A stretch of DNA of 64,000 nt from Pelagibacterium sediminicola (lineage in GTDB: Bacteria > Pseudomonadota > Alphaproteobacteria > Rhizobiales > Devosiaceae). Location of the stretch: NCBI RefSeq assembly GCF_003390885.1, contig NZ_QMEL01000006.1, positions 122,281 to 186,280 of the forward strand, given 5' to 3'. Below the pieces are notes generated by a model, which worked only from the letters and a program-made list of their open reading frames with translations, did not search any database and was not told where the DNA came from. A program made the translations under genes and the position numbers. Positions 25,629-32,599 of this stretch are shown here, one piece after another; positions within the stretch are counted from its first letter, which is position 1, and every line of letters starts with the position of its first letter.

Positions 25629-25928
25629 CTATTCCTCGCACTCCAGTTCGCCCGCAACCGCCTCGAACTCCCGCCGCCCGATCGTAATCGGCTCACCCTC
25701 CTGCGCCAAATCCACGATCTCCACAATCAACGAGCACCGCGCCGAGCGAACCTCGTACGCATCGACATGCACGAAGGTGATCTGCTCGATTGCGCGGACG
25801 CCAAAGGCGGGCCGGGCGGCTTCGATGACTGCATTGAGCTCAGCTGCGCGCTGATAGGGTGAGGCCAGTGCGGCAAGGGCCGGTGTGGCGATAAGTGAAG
25901 CTGCCGCGATGATTGCCAGGCGCTTCAT
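25629..25928 (-). CDS. Small secreted protein in the lysogeny operon
   Basis: 99 aa with a signal peptide (KRLAIIAAASLIATPALA, cleavage after about residue 19). The rest is a small alpha/beta domain. Coupled to the repressor gene by an ATGA overlap, hence expressed in lysogens. A periplasmic superinfection-exclusion role is a guess from context. Confidence 0.65.
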   Translation of the reverse strand: MKRLAIIAAASLIATPALAALASPYQRAAELNAVIEAARPAFGVRAIEQITFVHVDAYEVRSARCSLIVEIVDLAQEGEPITIGRREFEAVAGELECEE

Positions 25929-26737
25929 CGCCGCCCCACATATGCGCAGACGCGACCGTGAATGCGGAGCAAGTCCAGATCGACCTCAAACGTGTCGTAA
26001 CTCTCGTTGTCGCTCTTGACGGCAACCTTGGGCGGGACCGTAAGCGGAATGCGCTGGAGCCGCTTTATCTGAGGTGGGCCCATGTCGTAGCTGATGAGAT
26101 AGACGCCATCGGCCCGGAGCGTGTCTTGGGATAGATCCACGATCACGCGGTCGCCCGGCATGTAATTGGGCACCATCGAATCCCCGATGATCGGGACGAC
26201 CAGCGTATCCTTGGGGCTCTCGACCGCTTCACGAAGCCAAGACTGGGGCAGGGGCCATTCCTCGACCACGGCATGGGCGGAGACTGTCCCGCCGCCGAGG
26301 GGTAGAACGATCACTTCACCGACCGCGCCTTCGCCCGCGCCAGCCGCAATATCGAGTTCTGGAATTGCGCCGGGCGTTTTGGGGCGCCAGTGATCGCGTG
26401 TGTAGCCCGAAGCGTCGGCATCCCACACATCGTCGCCGGTTTCGGGGTCGATTGGCTCGTAGGTCAATTCTCGGACTTCGGCAAATTCAGGCCCGGCCAG
26501 TTCCCAGATTTCGTGTGAGGTAATTGGCGGATTGCCCTTGCCAGCCAGGGCGCGATCCATCTTCGCCACAAGGTCGCGTTTGAGATGGCCGCCCTTGTAG
26601 GTATTGGCGTCTTCGTACCGCTGGTAACTGGAGGCAGCCTTGTATCCGAGCGCCTTGGCCATCGCGGCCATGCTCAGTCCCGCCCGCTCCCGCAAGTCCC
26701 TGACATATCGAGTAATTGATTCTGGCGAAGTGTCCAT
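25925..26737 (-). CDS. CI/LexA-type prophage repressor (S24 peptidase)
   Basis: 270 aa. HTH at about 10-40 (ERAGLSMAAMAKALGYKAAS). Linker 85-130. Peptidase S24 domain from about 160: VVPIIGDSMVPNYMPGDRVIV (catalytic Ser in GDSM) and the Lys in IKRLQR (about 226). It should be inactivated by RecA-stimulated self-cleavage; an Ala-Gly type scissile bond is likely in the linker (DIAAGAGEG). Divergent from the Cro-like gene. Confidence 0.92.
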   Translation of the reverse strand: MDTSPESITRYVRDLRERAGLSMAAMAKALGYKAASSYQRYEDANTYKGGHLKRDLVAKMDRALAGKGNPPITSHEIWELAGPEFAEVRELTYEPIDPETGDDVWDADASGYTRDHWRPKTPGAIPELDIAAGAGEGAVGEVIVLPLGGGTVSAHAVVEEWPLPQSWLREAVESPKDTLVVPIIGDSMVPNYMPGDRVIVDLSQDTLRADGVYLISYDMGPPQIKRLQRIPLTVPPKVAVKSDNESYDTFEVDLDLLRIHGRVCAYVGRR

Positions 26738-26760
26738 GGCGCATCAACGCATTTCGCGTA

Positions 26761-26803
26761 TACGTTTTCCACGTTGACAAATCGTACGCAAAAAACGTAC
26801 AGT
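26761..26803 (+). promoter_or_regulatory. CI/Cro switch region: operators and rightward promoter
   Basis: TACG-CAAAAAA-CGTA (26785-26799) matches the left-operon operators; a degenerate copy TACG-N7-CGTT is at 26761-26775. TTGACA (26774-26779) and TACAGT (26798-26803), 18 bases apart, form the likely rightward promoter, so the perfect operator fills the spacer and would block it when bound. Confidence 0.75.
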
Positions 26804-26839
26804 GATTTTGTGGATAACGATGAACAGGGCCAAAGCCCC

Positions 26840-27100
26840 ATGATTTCTTCTGCTGAATACGTGATCGATCTCTTTGGAGGGCTGAGCGCAACCGCTCGCG
26901 CTCTGGGCAAGCCGGTAACCACCGTGCAGGGCTGGAAAGATCGTGAGCGTATCCCAACCGATCATTGGGACGAGATAATCCAGAAGGCAGCGGATCAGGG
27001 TACGGAACTGACGTTCGAGGACTTCCTTCGGCGCCATGAGCCGGGGTCTCAACGCTCCCCCACCCCCGCCCCCAAGAAGGGGAGGGCTATGGCGTCATGA
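26840..27100 (+). CDS. Cro-like helix-turn-helix protein
   Basis: 86 aa from ATG 26840; a TTG at 26774 is part of the -35 box and cannot be the start, and a GTG at 26810 would be nearly leaderless. VIDLFGGLSATARALGKPVTTVQGWKDRERIP is a YdaS/Cro-type HTH. The tail is Pro/Lys-rich. First gene of the right early operon, facing the CI gene. Confidence 0.8.
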   Translation: MISSAEYVIDLFGGLSATARALGKPVTTVQGWKDRERIPTDHWDEIIQKAADQGTELTFEDFLRRHEPGSQRSPTPAPKKGRAMAS

Positions 27101-27279
27101 GCGCGTTGAAAGAAATGGGCTGGCGAGCCCTTGCTATCCTTTGCTTCGGCGCAGCGATCGTAGTGCCGATGTTCACCGACCGCCAGACGGACGCGCAGAT
27201 CGCCGGGGCGATGGTCGCCGCATTCTTGTGCTGGGGCGTTGCCGACATTCTCGCCGCCATCCGCAAGGGAGGCGATTGA
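27097..27279 (+). CDS. Small membrane protein, two spans
   Basis: 60 aa, ATG overlapping the Cro stop (ATGA). Hydrophobic helices about 9-25 (WRALAILCFGAAIVVPMF) and 35-54. Function unknown. Confidence 0.65.
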   Translation: MSALKEMGWRALAILCFGAAIVVPMFTDRQTDAQIAGAMVAAFLCWGVADILAAIRKGGD

Positions 27280-27315
27280 GCCATGAGCGCGGTATCTATC
27301 ATCGGAGGCGATGGC

Positions 27316-27420
27316 ATGAATCAGCTTCTGTTCCGCTTCCTTCACGCTGGCTGGCCTTGGGGCTGGCTGACATTGGCAGTGTTTGCCGCCTTCGTCCTGC
27401 TTCTCGGGGAGGGCTGGTGA
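27316..27420 (+). CDS. Small membrane peptide, 34 aa
   Basis: MNQLLFRFLHAGWPWGWLTL followed by a hydrophobic helix and LLGEGW. Start chosen at 27316 because GGAGG lies 7 bases upstream; ATG 27283 would add 11 residues. Ends one base before the next ATG. Function unknown. Confidence 0.5.
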   Translation: MNQLLFRFLHAGWPWGWLTLAVFAAFVLLLGEGW

Positions 27421-27421
27421 C

Positions 27422-28183
27422 ATGGCGCCGCGCGATGGTGACACTATCGTCGTCTGGTTCTCCCACGGGGCTGCCAGCGCAATAGCATGGCAGGAAACGC
27501 TCCGGCAGTACGGCAGGCGCTGCATTGTGCTCGCTGTCAACAACCCGGTGGCGGAAGAAGACGAGGACAATCATCGTTTCGGGCGGGACGTTGCCGCGTG
27601 GCTCGACCAGCCCCTCACCGAATGGCGGAACCCGAAATATCCCTCCGCCTCCGCTGTTGACGTCTGGGACCAGCGCGGAGCGATGGTTTTTCCGCATGGC
27701 GCACCTTGCACCGTCCACCTCAAGAAAGAGGCTCGGCAGGACTATGAGCGCCAGCATCCTGTCGACTGGCACGTCCTCGGCTTCACGGCAGACGAGCGCA
27801 AGCGGTTCGAGCGGTTCGTTCTCACTGAGCGCGCCAATGTCCTCCCGGTTCTGATCGACGCCAATCTGTCGAAACAGGACTGCATGGATCGGCTGCTGAG
27901 CGCTGGCATACTTCCGCCGCGCGTCTATGCGGAGGGATATCCAAACGCCAATTGCATCGGATGCGTGAAGGCCACCAGTCCCACCTATTGGAATCTGGTG
28001 CGGCGCACCCGACCCGAAGTGTTCGCGGCCCGTGCTGTGCAATCCCGCCGTCTTGGCGTGCGCCTTGTCCGCTGGCGCGGCAAGCGCATTTTTCTCCATG
28101 AGCTGCCCGCAACGGCTCAAGGCCGTCCTCTGAAATCAATGGACGTAGAGTGCGGCATCTTCTGCGAGGAGCGGGCGGCATGA
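27422..28183 (+). CDS. PP-loop (PAPS-reductase-like) phage protein
   Basis: 253 aa from ATG 27422. N-terminal strand and loop TIVVWFSHGAASAIAW stands where PP-loop ATPases have SGGxDS, so the motif is altered. Later motifs NHRFGRDVAAWL, PCTVHLKKEAR, NCIGCVKATSPTYWN and ECGIFC are those of the phage PAPS-reductase-like family; the Cys pairs suggest a metal or Fe-S site. Substrate unknown; DNA modification and tRNA or sulfur metabolism are open options. Confidence 0.75.
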   Translation: MAPRDGDTIVVWFSHGAASAIAWQETLRQYGRRCIVLAVNNPVAEEDEDNHRFGRDVAAWLDQPLTEWRNPKYPSASAVDVWDQRGAMVFPHGAPCTVHLKKEARQDYERQHPVDWHVLGFTADERKRFERFVLTERANVLPVLIDANLSKQDCMDRLLSAGILPPRVYAEGYPNANCIGCVKATSPTYWNLVRRTRPEVFAARAVQSRRLGVRLVRWRGKRIFLHELPATAQGRPLKSMDVECGIFCEERAA

Positions 28184-28365
28184 CGGCGCTTCCACTCCAT
28201 CATATCGATCACATTTCGCGCGGTTTCCTCCTCCCCCGCGTGAATAGGGCCAGCCCTGCGGTTAACTCCTCCCGCCGAACAGGGCTGGCCCATCAATTCC
28301 TTTTCCATGCGCAACAGCAGGTCTGCCGGCAAGCATTGGCCAAGCTGTTTCGCGTCAGTGGTCAT
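28117..28365 (-). CDS. Possible minus-strand gene, uncertain
   Basis: 82 aa frame with a good ribosome site (AAGGG, 7-base spacing) and protein-like N-terminal composition (TTDAKQLGQCLPADLLLRME). It overlaps the PP-loop gene by 67 bases and contains both arms of a 12-bp inverted repeat. Region 28184-28463 otherwise has no good plus-strand gene. Could be non-coding. Confidence 0.3.
   Translation of the reverse strand: MTTDAKQLGQCLPADLLLRMEKELMGQPCSAGGVNRRAGPIHAGEEETARNVIDMMEWKRRHAARSSQKMPHSTSIDFRGRP
28247..28291. repeat. Perfect 12-bp inverted repeat
   Basis: GGGCCAGCCCTG (28247-28258) and CAGGGCTGGCCC (28280-28291) with a 21-base loop, in the only sizeable gap of the right early operon. On the plus strand TTCCTTTTCC follows. 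Candidate attenuator, antitermination or regulatory-RNA element. Confidence 0.55.
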
Positions 28366-28463
28366 CCCAAATCCCTTCTCTCTGTCCTCACGCAGTGGGT
28401 GAAAATCTATCTGCAAGCGAGGCCAGAAAATTGGAAAAGTCAGCCAGCCGGAGCGGGGACGAC

Positions 28464-28778
28464 ATGACCGTTGCGGCACACAACATATTGCGTGAGTACG
28501 CCGCCGACCGGTGGCCGACGCTCAATCACAAGGGGCGCATCAGTCGCCTCGCGGGAACGCTGCGCTGGGGGTTCCGGCGTGTGCGCTCGCTTTACAACAA
28601 CGAACAGGGTGTCCGCGTTCGAGCAGACGAAATGGCTGCTCTTGAAGGACTGAAACTCACTCCACTTCAAGAGGCCAATATCCATGAATTCCAAGCCCTA
28701 CAGGACCGTGTTGCTCGCCTTGAGGCGCTTCTTACCGAGCGCGTTGAGGGATCGCATCGCGCGTCACTGGATCAATGA
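28464..28778 (+). CDS. Hypothetical phage protein, possible HTH
   Basis: 104 aa from ATG 28464 (GGAG/GGGG upstream). NHKGRISRLAGTLRWGFRRVRSLYNNEQGVRV resembles a helix-turn-helix followed by a beta hairpin; the C-terminus is a short coiled coil (LQDRVARLEALL). The frame is open further upstream (GTG 28395). Found in rhizobial phages near replication genes by my recollection; function unknown. Confidence 0.65.
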   Translation: MTVAAHNILREYAADRWPTLNHKGRISRLAGTLRWGFRRVRSLYNNEQGVRVRADEMAALEGLKLTPLQEANIHEFQALQDRVARLEALLTERVEGSHRASLDQ

Positions 28779-28842
28779 AACCAAGCGGCTGATGGATGAC
28801 GCCGAAGCGATGTCCAGCCTGCCGCTTTCAAAGGAGGACTGA
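28684..28842 (+). CDS. Small hypothetical protein, 52 aa, overlapping
   Basis: Begins MNSKPYRTVLLALRRFLPSA and continues RARHW-like into WINETKRLMDDAEAM. It overlaps the previous gene by 95 bases in another frame; AGAGG lies 10 bases upstream. Its end carries AAAGGAGG, the ribosome site of the next gene. Likely real but short. Confidence 0.5.
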   Translation: MNSKPYRTVLLALRRFLPSALRDRIARHWINETKRLMDDAEAMSSLPLSKED

Positions 28843-28845
28843 CAC

Positions 28846-29193
28846 ATGAACGCACCATTGAAATTCAAACCCGTCGATGCCGCAGAGGACGTGGCGGCCC
28901 GCATCCCAAACCGCCCGGTTGTCGATGCGGCTATCTTCCAGGCGACGTGCGAAGAACAGCGCGCCGCGATTGCCGACGAGCTCGAAACCGTCAATGCCGA
29001 CATGCTGGCCCTGCGCGACAAGGTGGCGGCAAACGAAAAGCGCATCAAGGCCCTCATGGCCGAGAACGCGGGGTATTCGGAGGGCATTGCCTCGCTCGAA
29101 TCCCGGCGCGGCGACCTGCTCGAACTCGATGCAATCAAGGCTACCGAATATCAGGGCTATGAGGCTCAGCTTCGCCGGAAGGCCGGGCAATGA
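28846..29193 (+). CDS. Coiled-coil phage protein
   Basis: 115 aa, excellent RBS AAAGGAGG. Residues 30-110 form a coiled coil (ADELETVNADMLALRDKVAA). No family recognised. Confidence 0.65.
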   Translation: MNAPLKFKPVDAAEDVAARIPNRPVVDAAIFQATCEEQRAAIADELETVNADMLALRDKVAANEKRIKALMAENAGYSEGIASLESRRGDLLELDAIKATEYQGYEAQLRRKAGQ

Positions 29194-29339
29194 GAACGCT
29201 TCTTTCATTCATCGAGCGCACGCGCCGGAAGTCTGCCCCGCGCGTCACCATCGATCTGGACGTGTTCACCCCGTCCGGTCGCCGTGCTGCCCGCCTGTTC
29301 TTTGGCTGGCCTGATAACGGGCCGGGGAGGGCAGCATGA
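29190..29339 (+). CDS. Small basic protein, 49 aa
   Basis: MRTLLSFIERTRRKSAPRVT then a short strand-rich tail. ATGA overlap with the gene before and 4-base overlap with the one after. Function unknown. Confidence 0.55.
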   Translation: MRTLLSFIERTRRKSAPRVTIDLDVFTPSGRRAARLFFGWPDNGPGRAA

Positions 29340-29506
29340 CGGCGCTTCTCATTGATCAGGTCCGCAACGTCGACCCCGCCTTACTCAAGGGCAAGGGCCC
29401 GACCGAGCGAGTGCGCATCAGGCGGCAGATCAAAACGCTCGCCCTTTTGACCCAGCAACAGCAGGCCAAAGGCTACCGCGCCCGCGTCCAGAAGGGGAAG
29501 ACGTGA
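29336..29506 (+). CDS. Small basic protein, 56 aa
   Basis: TALLIDQVRNVDPALLKGKG then RVRIRRQIKTLALL and a basic tail. RBS GGGGAGGG. Coupled to the previous gene. Ends 2 bases before the convergent HNH gene. Function unknown. Confidence 0.55.
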   Translation: MTALLIDQVRNVDPALLKGKGPTERVRIRRQIKTLALLTQQQQAKGYRARVQKGKT

Positions 29507-29508
29507 TG

Positions 29509-30324
29509 CTAAGCGACGTCGATTTCGGCCATCTTTCGGATCAGGTCGTTATTGTATGCGGCTCCGTCGTGCCCCGCGTGGACGCGTCGATGGCAGTTCG
29601 GGCAAAGACTGATCACATGAGCCGGGTGATCGGGGCCGCCGTCGCTTACGCGGTGAAGATGATGGGGCTCCAAGTAAGGGGAGCCATCCTTGCGTTTGAA
29701 CGGAGCCGGTGTACCGCATCCTTCGCAATGCCCGGCCGCGCGCGCCAAGACATAGTCGCGAACGCCGCGGCTGCGCTCGTACACATTTCTAACGATCGCG
29801 CCTTGGACAGTGGTGACGAGTTTGGCATCGGCGAGCGCACGTGCTCGCAAAACGTTGAGAGAAGCAGCAACGGGAGTTGTGTTCTCAACCTCTTCAACTA
29901 CCGAATCCAGGTCGCGCAACTCAAAAACGATGGCATTTCGTTCGTCTCCGTTCCGATCGGGCGCGCGTTCGATGTGATAAGCTTCGCAGACCATTTCCCC
30001 GTGGAAGCGAAGTCCTTTGCCTTTGCCGAGGTCGATGAACAGCAGAAGGCTTTTCCCGTCTGCGGAGTGATTTGCTATCGCGGCATTGCCGCGCTTCATC
30101 TCCATGTCACCAATCTGGCCGGCACCAAAATACTCAAACGCGCCGTCCGGTCTCCATCGATCAGCGTAGCCGTGCGTGCTGCCCGTTTCTCCGGAAACGG
30201 CGATCACAAGTGGATGGCTGGCGAAAGTGATGATGCCGCTTTGCCGGCTGCCCTCGCCGCCAAATCTTTCATGAATGTCCTGGCGACGGTTGTAGACGCG
30301 CCCCTTTTCAAAGCCCCAACTCAT
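29509..30324 (-). CDS. McrA-like HNH endonuclease with N-terminal recognition domain
   Basis: 271 aa, on the opposite strand to its whole neighbourhood. N-terminus SWGFEKGRVYNRRQDIHERF, then FASHPLVIAVSGETGSTHGY and FEYFGAGQIGDMEMKRGN match the SRA-like recognition domain in ScoMcrA-type proteins. C-terminal HNH with zinc Cys: HCEGCGTPAPF, LEPHHLHRVSDGGPDHP and LCPNCHRRVH. Such enzymes cut modified (methylated or phosphorothioated) DNA. In a prophage this is likely a defence cargo gene. AT-richer than its flanks. Confidence 0.8.
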   Translation of the reverse strand: MSWGFEKGRVYNRRQDIHERFGGEGSRQSGIITFASHPLVIAVSGETGSTHGYADRWRPDGAFEYFGAGQIGDMEMKRGNAAIANHSADGKSLLLFIDLGKGKGLRFHGEMVCEAYHIERAPDRNGDERNAIVFELRDLDSVVEEVENTTPVAASLNVLRARALADAKLVTTVQGAIVRNVYERSRGVRDYVLARAAGHCEGCGTPAPFKRKDGSPYLEPHHLHRVSDGGPDHPAHVISLCPNCHRRVHAGHDGAAYNNDLIRKMAEIDVA

Positions 30325-30395
30325 GTCTCTCCCCCAAATTCTGAGGTGAGAGTAGCCCAGGAATGTTTCGCGAACCTTTCCTCGAGGGCCGCCGC

Positions 30396-30539
30396 ATGAA
30401 GCCCATCCGCATCAAATCCAACGGCCGCCCCGCAAACGAAAGGGCAAAGGCCGTGAAGCCCGGCAGGCGCACTCGCGACAAGAAGCTGGCGCGCCTTGGG
30501 ACGCCAATCGGCAAGAGCAAGGAAAGGGCAGGGCGATGA
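30396..30539 (+). CDS. Very basic small protein, 47 aa
   Basis: MKPIRIKSNGRPANERAKAV then a Lys/Arg-rich remainder. It overlaps the GcrA-like gene by 4 bases (ATGA). Probably nucleic-acid associated; function unknown. Confidence 0.5.
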   Translation: MKPIRIKSNGRPANERAKAVKPGRRTRDKKLARLGTPIGKSKERAGR

Positions 30540-31093
30540 GGACACGGGTGGAAAAACACTCATGGACCAAGGACCGCGTTTCAACCCTTCGCGAGCTATG
30601 GCTTGAGGGATTGTCCGCAACCGAGATCGGGCAAAGGCTGGGTTGCACCCGCAACGCTGTTCTTGGCAAGGTGCATCGTATCGGCTTGAGCGGTCGCCGG
30701 ACGCCTGTCCGCAAATCCATTGAGCGCCGCGCAGATCGCCTGTCACCCAAGCTCGCCCCGCGATCCAACGTGCCGGTGCGCAAGCGCAATAAGCCCGGAC
30801 GCGCCCCCGTAGTCAAATTCACCGCGCCGCCTGTCGAACCGCGTCACATACCGCGAGACAATTACAGCGATCCGCTTCCTGGTTCCAACCCTGTTGCCAG
30901 CATCATCGATGCGACAGGATGCAAATACGCTATCGGACAGCATCCACATAGCTGGTGCAACGAGGATACCGTGCCCGGCAAGAGCTGGTGTGCGGATCAC
31001 GCCGCCATCGTTTTTCAACAGAACCCCAAGGCCCTCAAAGGTGCGGGCACGTTCAAGAGCCTGGGCGAAGCATTGCAGGGGGCGCTTAGATGA
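30536..31093 (+). CDS. GcrA cell cycle regulator homologue
   Basis: 185 aa. N-terminal HTH: SWTKDRVSTLRELWLEGLSA then EIGQRLGCTRNAVLGKVHRI, the GcrA DNA-binding domain. C-terminal GCKYAIGQ, WCNEDTVPGKSWCADHAAIV is the GcrA zinc-like sigma70-interacting end. In Caulobacter-type hosts GcrA acts with sigma70 at GANTC-methylated promoters. A phage copy may redirect host transcription to the viral cycle. Confidence 0.85.
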   Translation: MRTRVEKHSWTKDRVSTLRELWLEGLSATEIGQRLGCTRNAVLGKVHRIGLSGRRTPVRKSIERRADRLSPKLAPRSNVPVRKRNKPGRAPVVKFTAPPVEPRHIPRDNYSDPLPGSNPVASIIDATGCKYAIGQHPHSWCNEDTVPGKSWCADHAAIVFQQNPKALKGAGTFKSLGEALQGALR

Positions 31094-31302
31094 AGGTTCA
31101 GCCAATGGAAATGCTCGACCAGTTGCCCGACGCTACGCGCTTGTGTGGCGCCGCAAAAGCTAGTGCCGAGGAAGCGGCCTTCGAGGATGCGCGAGAAGCC
31201 TATGCCGTGGCGACCGGCTATCCAACCATTGAGAATTTCCGCGCCGCCGTCCGGGCGTACGACGAGCTGTTGGCGCTTGTGAAAGGTGAGGTGAAGCTAT
31301 GA
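31090..31302 (+). CDS. Hypothetical phage protein
   Basis: 70 aa, ATG overlapping the GcrA-like stop. Helical; EEAAFEDAREAYAVATGYPT. No family recognised. Confidence 0.6.
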   Translation: MKVQPMEMLDQLPDATRLCGAAKASAEEAAFEDAREAYAVATGYPTIENFRAAVRAYDELLALVKGEVKL

Positions 31303-31844
31303 GGCAGACTGTCGGGAAGAAATTGCGCTTTGATGTGTTCAAGCGCGACCAGTTTCAGTGTGTCTATTGCGGCGCCACGCCAAGCGAGAGCGTATTGCTC
31401 GAAGTAGACCACGTTCATCCAGTCGCGGCGGGGGGAACCAATGACATAGATAATCTTGTAACCGCCTGTTTCGCCTGCAACCGAGGGAAGGGGGCGGAGC
31501 CTCTTACGACCGTCCCGCAGTCCCTTGAGGAGAAAGCGGCTCTCGTGCAAGAGCGTGAGGCCCAGATACGAGCATACTACGAGGTTCTGGAACAGCGCCG
31601 GGCTCGCAAAGACGAAGAGCTTTGGGCCGTGGCCGACATATTCATGGAGCGGTTCAACGAGGACAGCATCCTTCGCTCGCGCCTATCCAGTATCCGAATG
31701 TTTCTTGAGCGCCTGAGCTTCTATGACGTCTTGGAAGCGATGGAGATCGCCGCAGACAAGAAGCACAGCCCAAACCCCTGCTTCACCTACTTCTGCGGCA
31801 TTTGCTGGAGAAAGATTAAGCGCGCAAACGGAGAGGAAGTATGA
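31299..31844 (+). CDS. HNH endonuclease
   Basis: 181 aa. HNH fold at residues 10-65: LRFDVFKRDQFQCVYCGATP, LLEVDHVHPVAAGGTNDIDN, ACFACNRGKG; four Cys bind zinc. The C-terminal helical half (about 75-181) resembles replication-region phage proteins. It may nick DNA during replication or recombination. Coupled both sides by 4-base overlaps. Confidence 0.85.
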   Translation: MRQTVGKKLRFDVFKRDQFQCVYCGATPSESVLLEVDHVHPVAAGGTNDIDNLVTACFACNRGKGAEPLTTVPQSLEEKAALVQEREAQIRAYYEVLEQRRARKDEELWAVADIFMERFNEDSILRSRLSSIRMFLERLSFYDVLEAMEIAADKKHSPNPCFTYFCGICWRKIKRANGEEV

Positions 31845-32599
31845 GCAGGATTCGATCAATCCATCCGGGTTTCTTCACCGATGAAGACCTTGTGCAAGTC
31901 TCCGGCATGGCCCGCCTTTTGTTCATCGGACTGGGCGTCGAGGCTGATGACAAGGGGGCGTTCGAGTGGAAGCCGCTCACCATCAAGATGCGGATATTTC
32001 CTGCCGACAACGTGTCGGTTGATGACCTTCTTTCCGAATTAGAGGGCATTGGCGCTATCTGCGCTTACGAAGTTGGCGGGCGTAGGTACGGGGCCATTCG
32101 GAATTTCAGGAAGTTCCAGCGCCCCAAATCCCCCAACGACATACACCCCATGCCCGACGAAATCCGAATCTACGTGGGCTTAGAGGTAGTGCCTTCCGAA
32201 CCTATTCCGAAACATTTCCCCAACGCTTCCGAAATCGCGCCGCAGATGGAGGATGGAGGAGGGAAGATGGAAGAGGAAGGGGAAGAAGAAACGCGCGATG
32301 CGCGCGGTCCTTCCCCCGCTGATCGGAAGTTCGAGGAGTTCTGGCTGGCCTATCCGCACAAGGTGGGGAAACGCGATGCCATGAAGGCGTGGCGAAGGGC
32401 GAGGAAGCGAGCGGACTTCGAGATCATCATGGCCGGGTTGCGGGCCTATGCCGGGAAAACCGACGACAGGCCGTGGTGCAACCCCTCGACGTGGCTCAAT
32501 CAGGATCGGTGGGGCGATCAGCCAGCGCACCATCCTGCCAAACCCGTCCCTGATGACGATTGGCGGAACAGCCCCACTTGGGCCGGGGTGGACATCTGA
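31841..32599 (+). CDS. Phage replication organiser / helicase-loader-like protein
   Basis: 252 aa. N-terminus SRIRSIHPGFFTDEDLVQVS then ARLLFIGLGVEADDKGAFEW is the winged-helix domain of phage replisome organisers. An acidic linker (about 130-165) is followed by the DnaT/DnaC-like C-terminal motif FEEFWLAYPHKVGKRDAMKAW and WCNPSTWLNQDRW. It should bind the phage origin and deliver the helicase encoded next. Confidence 0.85.
   Translation: MSRIRSIHPGFFTDEDLVQVSGMARLLFIGLGVEADDKGAFEWKPLTIKMRIFPADNVSVDDLLSELEGIGAICAYEVGGRRYGAIRNFRKFQRPKSPNDIHPMPDEIRIYVGLEVVPSEPIPKHFPNASEIAPQMEDGGGKMEEEGEEETRDARGPSPADRKFEEFWLAYPHKVGKRDAMKAWRRARKRADFEIIMAGLRAYAGKTDDRPWCNPSTWLNQDRWGDQPAHHPAKPVPDDDWRNSPTWAGVDI

Noticed and set aside
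28150..28467. Plus-strand frame after the PP-loop gene (MTALPLHHIDH...)
   Set aside because: No family pattern, composition unlike neighbours, and it crosses the 12-bp inverted repeat.
29503..30399. 298-codon plus-strand frame
   Set aside because: The opposite strand encodes a clear McrA-like HNH protein with zinc Cys; this frame is its shadow.
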